From: Brachybacterium sp. Z12
GTDB lineage: Bacteria > Actinomycetota > Actinomycetes > Actinomycetales > Dermabacteraceae
Length of the DNA stretch: 64,000 nucleotides
NCBI RefSeq assembly: GCF_014400405.1
Contig: NZ_CP060496.1
Coordinates: 3,410,001 to 3,474,000, forward strand
Reading direction: 5' to 3'
The notes beneath the pieces were generated by a model. It did no database searches. It was not told the DNA's origin and saw only the letters and a list, made by a program, of their open reading frames with translations. Shown piece by piece: positions 9,050 through 18,269 of this stretch (position 1 is its first letter; every line of letters begins with the position of its first letter). The position numbers and the translations under genes are program-made.

Positions 9050-9090
9050 CGAGAGCTGGCTATATCGCCAGCTTCCCTCACCATCGGCCT
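9037..9090. repeat. 54-bp palindromic repeat, copy 1
   Basis: It begins GGGCCGCTGGTGA and ends CTCACCATCGGCCT, with arms GCTGGC and GCCAGC around the TATATC centre at 9061-9066. Related copies of identical length lie at 13946-13999 and 29570-29623. It overlaps the hutG stop codon (9047-9049). Confidence 0.75.
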
Positions 9091-9200
9091 CCCGGTGACG
9101 GCAGCCTCCGGCCTCGGGCTCGGCGCCGAGTGCAGCAGGCCCGGCCGGCGAACAGGACTGGCGGGTCCGCTGCTCGAAGGGGCAGCCTCCCCTGCTGCTC

Positions 9201-10123
9201 TCAGAGCAGCAGCGTCTGGGCGAGGGTCACCGCGGCCACTCCCCCGAGCAGCCCCGAGAACAGCAGGGTCAGCGTGGAGGGGCGGGCCTTCGTGGACAGC
9301 GGACCGCCGAGGAGGCCGCCCGCCGCGGAGCCTGCCGCGAAGATCAGCGTGACCGTCCAGTCGATCTGCACGTCGGTGCCGAGGCGGGCGAGCAGGCTGG
9401 TGAGCGTCGCGATCACCATCACCAGCAGGCTCGTGCCGGAGGCGTGGCGCATCGCGAGGCCCAGGGCGATCACCAGCATCGGCACCACGATGAAGCCGCC
9501 GCCCACACCGAAGAAGCCGGTGAGGAAGCCGGTGAGGGTCGCGGCCGCGACCACCAACGGCACCCGGGGGACGGGGGTGCGGCGGGCGTCAGCGGCAGCT
9601 CGGGCTCGCCGTGATGGTGATGGATCCCGTCGGCGGTCTCGATCGTGTCGGGCCCGGGCTGGTCCAGCACCGGGTCATCGTGCACCGCGACCGGCTCCTC
9701 CGCGTCGCGCTCCGCCTGCGAGCCGTGGGCGGCGGCTTCGGCGAGCTCGGTACGGCGGGTGCGCAGCGCACGGCGCAGCATCGCGGCAGCGACGCCCACC
9801 AGCATCACCCCGAACAGGGTGAGCAGCAGCTGCTCCTCGACCAGGGCGGACAGGCGGGAGCCGGCCACCGCGCCCACCACCGAGACGCCTGCGAACACCA
9901 GCCCGTTCTTCCACTCCACGTTCCCGTGGCGGATGTGGTGCGGAAGGCTGAACAGCGCAGTGATCAGCACGATGATCAGGCTCGATGCGGCCGCGGCGTG
10001 CGGGGGCATCCCCAGCAGGAACACCAGGACCGGCACCGCGAGGATCCCGCCTCCTGCACCGAGCGCGCCGACCACGACCCCCACGCCGATGCCCACGACG
10101 ATGGCGAGCAGGGCGAGTTCCAT
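9201..10123 (-). CDS. TauE/SafE-family membrane permease (frameshifted)
   Basis: About 307 residues with two homologous membrane halves. Each half has the family glycine motif: GALGAGGGILAVPVLV near residue 19 and GFFGVGGGFIVVPMLV in the second half. The cytoplasmic linker between the halves is long and charged and contains a HHHH cluster (DGIHHHHGEPE). The frame breaks at the G run 9566-9570. The family exports or imports small sulfonates or sulfite; the substrate here is unknown, and the His cluster could bind metal. Confidence 0.82.
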
Positions 10124-10248
10124 GGGCGGGGTCCTAGCAGAGGAAGACGGCGGGCGCGCAGCCCGTGACCGCGAGATCCGGGGATGCCGAGCCATGGTAT
10201 CCGCGCCCACCCTCGGTAGTATCGAGGGATCCACGGACAGGAGCCACG

Positions 10249-11395
10249 ATGGTGCCCCACCAGGCCGATCAGCCCTCAGCACTGCTGGATCCCGCCTCTG
10301 CCGCGATGGGCGAGCTGCTGGCGCAGACCTGGAGCGAGGGCACCTTGATGCTCCCGCTGCGGGAGGACGCCTCCCCGGTCCGGCTGCCGGGGATGCACAA
10401 GTCGGTGCTGCCGGCTTCGCTGTCGGGCCGGGCCCGGGTCACGCTCGCAGGCGTCGGCGAGCGCTTCGCCGCCTGGCGGGTCATCCCGCAGGAGAACGCC
10501 TCGGTGATCGTGCGGATCCCTCATGTCACCCCGGCGGAGCTGCATCAGGATCTGGCCCATGAGATCGCGGCGCTCACCTTGATCCCTGCGGACGTCGGGC
10601 CGGAGCCGATCGCCGTCCATGACGATGCCGCGACCAGCCCGCTCGGCCATCCGTACGTGGTGACCTCCGAGATGCCCGGCACAGCCGCCTCCCCGAGGCG
10701 TGGACGGGGGCGCACCTGCGGTCCCATGCCGAGCATCTTGCGCGGCTCCACACCGTTCCCGCCCCGGGCCGGGGCCCGGTGAGCCTCGGCACCGACCCGT
10801 GGGCGGCAGTGGCCCCGGCCCGCAGCACCTGCTGCCCGAGGTCGACGAGGAGATCGAATCCTGGAGCCAGGCGCACGGCTCCGTGATCGCGGAGCACGGC
10901 CTCGCACCGCTGCTCGAAGCTGCGCGCGGAGTGGTCGCCGCCGCCGATGCGGAGATCGCGCAGCTGGGCGGCTTCGTGCTGGCCCATGGCGATCTGTGCT
11001 CGACGAACATCCTGTGGGACGGCTCCGATGAGGTCACCGGCGCTCCGCGGGTGCAGTACATCGACTTCGAGTGGGCGCAGGGCGATGATCCCGCCCGAGA
11101 CCTGGCGAACCTCGGCGGCGCCGTGCACGGCGGGCCCTGGTACGTGCCGCTGACCGAGGAGCAGGTGGACGAGTTCGTGCGGGCCTACGTGCGGGCGCGC
11201 GGCGAGCACGGCGACGTGCCCGATTCAGCCTCCGATGTGGCCTCCCTGCGGCACCGGATGCGGGCCTGGACCGCGTACGAGCGCAGCGCGATGCTGGTGC
11301 ACGTCGCATCCCGCGCCTCCACCCGGGCGTCCCACCGGCGGGTGCTGCCGATGCTGCGGGGCACCCTCGCCGAGGAGCTCGGCGTCGACGACTGA
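10249..11395 (+). CDS. aminoglycoside/choline-kinase-fold phosphotransferase (two frameshifts)
   Basis: About 382 residues of the APH/ChoK kinase fold. The catalytic loop reads LAHGDLCSTNILWD and the metal site YIDFEWAQGDD. Frames must be joined near 10693 (TAASPEAWTGAHLR) and near 10812 to give one protein. ATG at 10249 follows GACAGGAG, with a possible -10 TAGTAT at 10217-10222. Substrate unknown; antibiotic resistance should not be assumed from the fold. Confidence 0.72.
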
Positions 11396-11476
11396 GCCGT
11401 CTCCCCAGCGGGCTCCGGACGGCCACCCGTCGTGCCTCGCACCACCGGGGGTGGCGCCCGCGGTGGGTGCTCTGCG

Positions 11477-11482
11477 TACGGT
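11477..11482 (+). promoter_or_regulatory. candidate -10 box, leaderless kinase transcript
   Basis: TACGGT ends 6 nt before the ATG at 11489, with no ribosome site, as expected for a leaderless message. Confidence 0.4.
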
Positions 11483-11488
11483 GGGCCC

Positions 11489-12277
11489 ATGAATGACTTC
11501 GTGAAGAGTGCCGAGAGCTCCCCCAAAGGCTATGCCGCGGCCGAGGCCGCCGGGCTGCGCTGGCTCGCCGAGCCGCAGGCGGTGCCTGTGGTCGCGGTGA
11601 TCGAGGAGGAGAAGGACTCGCTGCGACTGACGCGGCTGGAGTCCGTCCCGCCGACGGCGGAGGCCGCTCGCGAGCTGGGCCGGGGCCTGGCCCGGCTGCA
11701 CGACGCCGGCGCGCCCGACTTCGGCTGGGCCCCTGCTGACCCCGCCTTCTTCGGGCCGCTCGAGAGCCCCTTCCCCGTCGAGCCCGCTCCGAGGGCGGAG
11801 TTCGTCGACTACTGGGCAGAGGACCGGCTGCGCCCGCTGGCCGATTCGGTGACCCGCGTGCTCGGCGCCGAGGGCCATGACACGGTCGACGAGGCGATCG
11901 ACGTGATCGCCGACGGCGCCTTCGACGGCATCAGCGGCCAAGGCACCGAGACGCCCTCCCGCGTGCACGGCGACCTGTGGTCGGGCAACCTGATGTGGAC
12001 CGCGGACGGCGCGACCCTGATCGATCCCGCCGCCCACGGTGGTCACCGGCTCGAGGACCTCGCGATGCTGTCCCTGTTCGGGGCGCCGCACCTCGAGGAG
12101 ATCTTCGAGGGGTACGAGGCTGAGCATCCGCTGCCGGGCGACTGGCAGCAGGACCTTCCCGCCCACCTGTTCTTCGGCCTGCTGGCGCACGTGAAGCTGT
12201 TCGGCGAGGCGTATGTGGACCAGTCCGTCGCCAGCGCTGAGGCGATCATCGCCCGGGCGGAGCAGCTGGGCTTCTGA
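11489..12277 (+). CDS. fructosamine kinase family protein
   Basis: 262 residues, intact. RVHGDLWSGNLMW is the catalytic loop of the fructosamine/ketosamine-3-kinase family, and LIDPAAHGGHRLEDLAML is the family-specific metal and substrate segment. The family phosphorylates ketosamines formed by sugar-amine glycation so that they break down. The ATG at 11489 gives the expected N-terminus (SPKGYAAAEAAGLRWL). Downstream of another kinase-fold gene on the same strand; convergent with aztD. Confidence 0.87.
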   Translation: MNDFVKSAESSPKGYAAAEAAGLRWLAEPQAVPVVAVIEEEKDSLRLTRLESVPPTAEAARELGRGLARLHDAGAPDFGWAPADPAFFGPLESPFPVEPAPRAEFVDYWAEDRLRPLADSVTRVLGAEGHDTVDEAIDVIADGAFDGISGQGTETPSRVHGDLWSGNLMWTADGATLIDPAAHGGHRLEDLAMLSLFGAPHLEEIFEGYEAEHPLPGDWQQDLPAHLFFGLLAHVKLFGEAYVDQSVASAEAIIARAEQLGF

Positions 12278-12285
12278 GCCCCGGC

Positions 12286-13674
12286 TCAGTGATCGTGGTC
12301 CTCGTGGTCCTCGTGGTCCTTGTGGTCCTCGCCGTCTGAGTCGTCTGAGTCGTCTCCGCCCGCGCCCGGAGCGATCTCGTACTCGCCCGAGGCGGTGCCT
12401 GTGGTCACCTGGATCTCGTGCGGGACGACCGGCAGGTCGAGCTCGCGGTAGATCTCGCCGCTCGCGACGTCGACCATCACCAGCTTCTGCGCTTCGGGAT
12501 CGACGACGAAGGCGGTGCCGTCGGCGACGGCCATCATCGGGCCGGCCTCCTGCCACTGCTCGGGCTCGGACCATTCCCCGACCACCGGGACCTCGTGGAG
12601 CATCTCGCCGGTCTCGGGGTCGAGGATGTTCAGCTCCCCGTCGGCGGTGAGGACGAGCGCCTCACCGTCCGGGCCACGATCCAGGGAGCGGAACCAGTAC
12701 TCGGAGCCGAGGTCGACGGTCTGCATCGAGGCGTCGCGGGTGTCGATCAGGGCGATCTGCGTCGGGCGTTCGATGCCGCCCTCGGGATCCGCCTCGACCT
12801 TGTGGTCCGCGAGCACGATCGGGGAGTCCTCGTGGCCCTTCTGGTTGCCGGAGCGCTGGTAGTCGCCGTCGATCTCTACCTTGTGGAACTCGCCGTCGCG
12901 GTAGATCACCGAGCCGTTCTCGCAGCCGAGGCTGATCACGTCTCCGGAGTCGGTGGGCTGGGCGGCGGCCTCGCCGTGCACGCTGGGGCAGTCGTCGGTC
13001 TGCGCCGTGACGTTGCCGTCGGCGTCGAGCACCTGGACGGTGCTGCGGGAGTCCTCGGTGCCCTGAGTGGTCAGCAGGCCACCATCGGACAGAGGCACGG
13101 CGACGCCGTGGTGCGGGGCGTCGGTCGCGGTCTCTTCGAGGATGTCGAGCTCGCCCTCGCCCAGTGCTGCGGGGTCGATGAGCGTGATCGCGCCAGTGCC
13201 GTCGGCGAACAGGGCGGTGCGGTCGCCGTGCGGGACCACGTGCCCGGGGTGCGGGGCCGCGATGGAGAGGTCGGTGAGGGCGGGGGCCTGGACGTAGTAG
13301 TGGAAGTGGTCGCCGTGGCCCTGGGCGAGCAGGCCGGTGTCGTACATGGTGATCGCGTCGGAAGCGCTGACCGCGACGTGGCGGCCGTCGCCGGCGGGGT
13401 TCAGGCGGAGGTAGCCCTCCAGCTCAGCAGTGCCGAGGGTGGCGCCGTCGGTCGAGTCGAGCGTGGTGACTCCGCCCTCGTGGGCGAGCACGATCCGCGG
13501 GGAGAGAGCGCCGACCTCGGTGCGGTCCGAGGCCGGGGCGTCCGCGCTGTCTGTGCCCGTGCCGCCAGCGTCGGACGCGCCGGTGCCGGTGCCGCATGCG
13601 GCGAGGGTAAGGGCGCCGAGGCCGAGAAGAGCGGCCGTGCGCCGCTTCATGAAAACTGTTCTCATCAAGTGCAT
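12286..13674 (-). CDS. aztD: periplasmic zinc chaperone, AztD family lipoprotein
   Basis: Up to 462 residues: a lipoprotein signal (LLGLGALTLAAC), then a beta-propeller body with AHEGGVTTLD, GYLRLNPAGDGRH, GHGDHFHYYV, PHHGVAVPL and SVHGEAAA, the His-rich sites of AztD metallochaperones, and an acidic His-rich tail (EDHKDHEDHEDHDH). AztD delivers zinc to the AztC binding protein of a zinc ABC transporter; no aztABC is in this window. Starts at 13674, 13665 and 13650 are possible. The first lies 6 nt after TAGTTT and would be leaderless. Two Zur-like palindromes lie at the start. Confidence 0.82.
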   Translation of the reverse strand: MHLMRTVFMKRRTAALLGLGALTLAACGTGTGASDAGGTGTDSADAPASDRTEVGALSPRIVLAHEGGVTTLDSTDGATLGTAELEGYLRLNPAGDGRHVAVSASDAITMYDTGLLAQGHGDHFHYYVQAPALTDLSIAAPHPGHVVPHGDRTALFADGTGAITLIDPAALGEGELDILEETATDAPHHGVAVPLSDGGLLTTQGTEDSRSTVQVLDADGNVTAQTDDCPSVHGEAAAQPTDSGDVISLGCENGSVIYRDGEFHKVEIDGDYQRSGNQKGHEDSPIVLADHKVEADPEGGIERPTQIALIDTRDASMQTVDLGSEYWFRSLDRGPDGEALVLTADGELNILDPETGEMLHEVPVVGEWSEPEQWQEAGPMMAVADGTAFVVDPEAQKLVMVDVASGEIYRELDLPVVPHEIQVTTGTASGEYEIAPGAGGDDSDDSDGEDHKDHEDHEDHDH

Positions 13675-13710
13675 GCCAGGAAACTATCAGCAGATGAGAA
13701 CCTTTCCCAT
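13649..13710 (-). promoter_or_regulatory. two Zur-like operator boxes at aztD
   Basis: ATGAAAACTGTTCTCAT (13649-13665) is an imperfect 17-bp palindrome close to actinobacterial Zur boxes. A weaker related copy, ATGAGAACCTTTCCCAT, lies at 13694-13710. The pair brackets the candidate aztD -10 and start, fitting repression when zinc is sufficient. Zur itself is not in the window. Confidence 0.5.
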
Positions 13711-13853
13711 TTAGGCGTGCGTGCGCTGCGTCACATCTGCGAAGGCTCTCGCCCGCGGCCATGCGACGACCGTGCGCGACGCGGCTCCGTGACGGCCGAG
13801 ACGGCAGCCGAGGCAGCGGCCACGGCGGTGGCGGTGGCGGCGACGGCGACGGC

Positions 13854-13895
13854 GGCAGCGGCAGCGGCAGCGGCAGCGGCAGCGGCAGCGGCAGC
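13854..13895. repeat. (GGCAGC)7 microsatellite
   Basis: Seven perfect tandem copies of GGCAGC, within a wider GGC-rich tract (about 13816-13930) that also contains a G run. No reading frame across it looks like a protein. Length variation by slippage would be expected. Confidence 0.9.
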
Positions 13896-13945
13896 GGCCA
13901 CGACGGTGGTGGTGGGGGGGGGCGGCGGTCGCCGGTGTCCGCGCC

Positions 13946-13999
13946 GGGCCGCCGGTGAGGTCAGCTGGCAATATCGCCAGCTGACCTCACCAGCAGCCC
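13946..13999. repeat. 54-bp palindromic repeat, copy 2 (most symmetric)
   Basis: The core 13954-13991 has perfect 16-bp arms, GGTGAGGTCAGCTGGC and GCCAGCTGACCTCACC, around AATATC. The outer sequence matches copies 1 and 3 in the GGGCCGC and GCCC ends. This copy is intergenic. Confidence 0.85.
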
Positions 14000-14078
14000 G
14001 CACACGACATGCACTTTGCGCCGCGCATCAGGCCGTTGGCGCAGGCGATCTCCCCGCGACATCACCTGCCGCACAAAG

Positions 14079-14120
14079 AACGCCGCCGCCCGCTCCCCGA
14101 GGGGTGCGGACAGCGGCGTT
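14079..14120 (-). terminator. gdhA terminator hairpin
   Basis: Arms AACGCCGC and GCGGCGTT, with an inner CCCC/GGGG pairing, lie 24 bp beyond the gdhA stop. Confidence 0.6.
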
Positions 14121-14143
14121 GAGCGCTCGCGGAGGGGCGGCTC

Positions 14144-15546
<1,403 letters not shown>

Positions 15547-15756
15547 TCACGGCGCGGCCCAGAGTACGCGCCCACCCTCCAACAGGGAACGGGGTGTTCG
15601 GTGAGTGAACATGCATGCGCCTGTCGGAGTCATACACACAACACAGAGCCGGGGCTTTGCTGTCGCGCAGGTCACACGCCCGCTGTGAAGAGTCCCGCCC
15701 ACTCCGCTCCGTGCCCGCGCATCAGAGCCATTCACTCCGCCGAATGGGCAGACAGC

Positions 15757-15790
15757 GGCGGGCCGGCACCGCGATCGGTGCCGGCCCGCC
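15757..15790 (-). terminator. strong hairpin downstream of the XRE gene
   Basis: A perfect 15-bp stem (GGCGGGCCGGCACCG and its complement) with a CGAT loop ends 5 bp beyond the XRE stop codon. It is the likely end of the 16420-15795 operon. Confidence 0.7.
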
Positions 15791-15794
15791 AGCA

Positions 15795-16001
15795 TCAGCC
15801 CTCCTCCGCCTCCGGCTCGAAGATCTCCTCGATCGGGCACTCGAAGAGTGCGGCGATCTTGAAGGCCAGCGGGAGGGAGGGGTCGTACTTGTCGTTCTCG
15901 ATGGCGACCACCGTCTGGCGGGAGACGCCGAGAGCCGTGCCGAGCTCCGCCTGCGACCAGCGGCGCTCGGCGCGGCGGGCCTTGAGGTCGTTGCGCATCA
16001 T
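15795..16001 (-). CDS. XRE-family transcriptional regulator
   Basis: 68 residues that are essentially one helix-turn-helix domain: LKARRAERRWSQAELGTALG then VSRQTVVAIENDKYDPSLPLAFKIA, followed by an acidic tail (EEIFEPEAEEG). This compact class is usually encoded beside a small membrane protein, as here, and binds palindromes at its own promoter. ATG at 16001 follows AAAGGGG. It lies 8 nt after the membrane-protein stop. Confidence 0.88.
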   Translation of the reverse strand: MMRNDLKARRAERRWSQAELGTALGVSRQTVVAIENDKYDPSLPLAFKIAALFECPIEEIFEPEAEEG

Positions 16002-16009
16002 CGCCCCTT

Positions 16010-16420
16010 TCAGCGGTGACGGACGGCGGAGACGAGGGTGCCCAGGAGCCAGGAGCCCATCAGGATCGCGAAGGCGAAGATCCAGTTCACTGCCGGCAAG
16101 AGATAGAACTGCAGGACGCCGACGGCGAGGATCAGCGAGGTGGAGATGACGAACGCGATCAGGATCGCCTCGGCGATCTTGCGGCGCTCGAACTCGTCAC
16201 CGCTGCGATACATGTCGATGTTCGCCCAGGCCACGAGCAGCACGGCGGGCACCACCAGGAGCGCGGGGATCCAGGCGGGGAAGCCGGACCCCTCGGCGAC
16301 GTAGGCGAGGGAGAGGGCGGCGAGATAGAGGGCCATGCCGAGGCCGAAGCGGAGGAAGAAGATGCGGTTCGCGCGAGTGCGGGGAGAGGTGCTGGGTGAG
16401 ATGCGGGGAGTTTCCGTCAT
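16010..16420 (-). CDS. four-helix membrane protein paired with the XRE regulator
   Basis: 136 residues. Four hydrophobic helices (about 20-40, 45-65, 80-100, 108-130) are joined by short polar loops; the only long loop is charged (DMYRSGDEFERRKIAEA). Function unknown; many XRE regulators of this type control a membrane partner. The start at 16420 is 7 nt downstream of a -10 hexamer, suggesting a leaderless operon message. First gene of the two-gene unit. Confidence 0.7.
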   Translation of the reverse strand: MTETPRISPSTSPRTRANRIFFLRFGLGMALYLAALSLAYVAEGSGFPAWIPALLVVPAVLLVAWANIDMYRSGDEFERRKIAEAILIAFVISTSLILAVGVLQFYLLPAVNWIFAFAILMGSWLLGTLVSAVRHR

Positions 16421-16427
16421 GACCCAA

Positions 16428-16479
16428 ACGTAAGGGTCGCTTGACACCAAAGTCAAGGAGCCTTGACAAAAAATGTCAA
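16428..16479 (-). promoter_or_regulatory. promoter and tandem palindromic operators of the XRE operon
   Basis: On the minus strand TTGACT (complement of 16451-16456) and TTACGT (16428-16433) are separated by 17 bp and lie 7 nt before the ATG. TTGACACCAAAGTCAA (16441-16456) covers the -35. TTGACAAAAAATGTCAA (16463-16479), a near-perfect palindrome, lies just upstream, and a further half-site CCTTGAC follows at 16484-16490. Autoregulation by the XRE protein is the natural reading. Confidence 0.7.
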
Positions 16480-16499
16480 AGGACCTTGACGCGTCGGAC

Positions 16500-17239
16500 T
16501 CACCCCAGGCGCACGTCGAGCTCGCGCTGCAGCCAGGCGGGGTCGTCGGTGGTGATCGTGTCCGACCCGCAGGCGAGGGCGACGTCGAGCCGCGCGGTGG
16601 TGTTGACCGTCCAGGGGTTCACCGCGAGCCCCGCCTCGTGCACGGCCTCAGCCGCGCGCAGGCTCAGCCCGGCGATCGATGGCCCGATCCCCGCCGCACC
16701 GAGCTCCTGCGCAGCGGTGATCGCCTGCTCGTCGACCTGGCCGACCAGGTAGGAGACGGCCGCGTCGGTCGTGCGTCGGATCTCGGCGAGTGCATCGGCG
16801 TGGAAGGAGATGACGGTCGATGCGGCAGCCGGCGAGCCGGCGGGCAGCTCGCGCAGCAGCGCCGCGACGGCCTTCCCGGCGTCGGCGACCTTGACCTCGA
16901 TGAACACGGGCACAGTGGTCATCTCCAGCAGCTGGGTGAGCGAGGGCACCCGCTCCCCTCTTCCAGCAGCACCGTGTCCAGCTCGGCGCGGGTGAGCTCC
17001 CCGATCGCTCCGGTGCGCAGCGGGGAGTCCGCCGCGGCGGTGCGGTCGATGGTCTCGTCGTGCATCACCACCACCTGCCCGTCGGCGCTGAGGTGCACAT
17101 CGCACTCAAGCAGCTGCGCGCCGTCCTCGATCGCACGCCGGAAGGCGAGCAGCGTGTTCTCGGGCGCGTGGGCGGACGCGCCACGGTGGCCGACGATCGC
17201 GGGGCGCTGCGGCAGGGGCGGGACGGACTGCGAGGTCAT
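16500..17239 (-). CDS. glycerophosphodiester phosphodiesterase 1 (frameshifted)
   Basis: About 247 residues. IVGHRGASAHAPENT, LLECDVHLSADG and MHDETIDRTA are the metal and catalytic motifs of the GDPD TIM barrel. The C-terminus reads GSDTITTDDPAWLQREL. The frame breaks in the run at 16955-16958; one added base gives EEGERVPSLTQLLEM. The enzyme cleaves glycerophosphodiesters to glycerol-3-phosphate and an alcohol. Last of three paralogues downstream of the Ugp transporter. Confidence 0.86.
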
Positions 17240-17431
17240 GACTCTCCTGAAGATGAGGCGGCGGGACATGGAAGGTTCAGAGGTGCGGGCGCTGCCACGA
17301 CGATCGGGCTGGGAGCCGGGGGCACCCCTGAGCCTCAAGGATGACCTGCGCCGCACCGGCTCTCTGTGCTCCGACACGGGGCAGTGCCCGTCTGCAGGGG
17401 TGGGCACCACCCGTGTGCCCCATGCGCACGG

Positions 17432-18193
17432 TCAGAGGCCCAGCTGGTCCTCGACGACGCGCCGTGTGCGGGCGGGATGATCGGCTCCTAGCCACGGCAC
17501 CTGCAGGTCTGCGGCGAGCCGGATGTGCTCCTCCTCGCGCAGAGCCCAGACCGACGGAATGATCTCCGCCTCGCGGATGCGTTCCAGATCGCCCTCCCGC
17601 AGATGCGAGGCACGGACGGCGAGGGTCGCCGCCTCGACCTCGACGGCGTCGGCCAGAGCCTGCTCGGTCAGCTCGCGGCAGAGGAGGCCCAGGGGCACGG
17701 CAGGTGCCAGGCGATGCACGGTGCGCAGCGCCTCGATCCGGAAGGAGATGACGCGCGCCGGGGCATCGAATCCGTTCATGACCGAGTCGTCGTAGCGTTC
17801 CCGGAGGATCCGGGCGACGAGGGTGGCGGCCTCGACCGCTTTGATCTCCACCAGCACGGGGGCGTGGCGGGAGGGGTCGTGCGGGAGCGAGGAGGCGAGG
17901 TCGAGCACCTCGGCGAGGGTCGGGATGTGCTCACCCTCGCCCACGAGCACCTGATCGAGCTGAGCGCGGGTCAGCTCGGCGACGACGCCGGTGCGCAGCG
18001 GCGAGTCCGCCTGCGCGGTGCGGTCCAGGGTCGCGTCATGGATGATCACGTCCTTCCCGTCAGCGCTGAGGTGCACATCGCACTCGAGCATGTCAGCCCC
18101 CTCGGCGAGCCCGCGCCGGAACGCCTTCAAGGTGTTCTCGGGCGCGAGGTCAGCGGCGCCACGGTGGCCGACGATCAGGGGCATGACAGGCAC
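17432..18193 (-). CDS. glycerophosphodiester phosphodiesterase 2
   Basis: 253 residues and intact, which makes it the best template for its two frameshifted neighbours. It has IVGHRGAADLAPENT, LECDVHLSADGKD, IHDATLDRTAQADS, the VEIK metal-ligand segment near residue 117, and a normal C-terminal barrel closure. A 193-bp gap separates it from copy 1; it contains a possible hairpin (GGGCAC/GTGCCC near 17402-17420). No signal peptide, so it should act in the cytoplasm on imported glycerophosphodiesters. Confidence 0.9.
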   Translation of the reverse strand: MPVMPLIVGHRGAADLAPENTLKAFRRGLAEGADMLECDVHLSADGKDVIIHDATLDRTAQADSPLRTGVVAELTRAQLDQVLVGEGEHIPTLAEVLDLASSLPHDPSRHAPVLVEIKAVEAATLVARILRERYDDSVMNGFDAPARVISFRIEALRTVHRLAPAVPLGLLCRELTEQALADAVEVEAATLAVRASHLREGDLERIREAEIIPSVWALREEEHIRLAADLQVPWLGADHPARTRRVVEDQLGL

Positions 18194-18239
18194 GAAGAGC
18201 TCCTCGGGACGAGCGGACGGCGGGAGGCTAGGCCCGGTC

Positions 18240-18262
18240 CGGTCCGGGGTGCCCCCGGACCG
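18240..18262 (-). terminator. hairpin after phosphodiesterase 3
   Basis: CGGTCCGGGG and CCCCGGACCG pair around TGC, 7 bp beyond the gene end. Confidence 0.5.
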
Positions 18263-18269
18263 TGGTGGA

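Larger units (their letters stand above)
13675..14143. other. 469-bp intergenic region between aztD and gdhA
   Basis: No credible gene. It holds, in order, a Zur-like box, a hexanucleotide microsatellite (13854-13895), a G run (about 13914-13922), the second 54-bp palindrome (13946-13999) and the gdhA terminator hairpin (14079-14120). Confidence 0.7.

Noticed and set aside
13854..13895. Regular repeats considered as a CRISPR array.
   Set aside because: Units are 6 bp with no spacers; it is a microsatellite.
13761..13958. Plus-strand Gly/Ser-rich reading frame of 65 residues.
   Set aside because: It is produced by the GGCAGC microsatellite and G tract; no start signal or conserved content.
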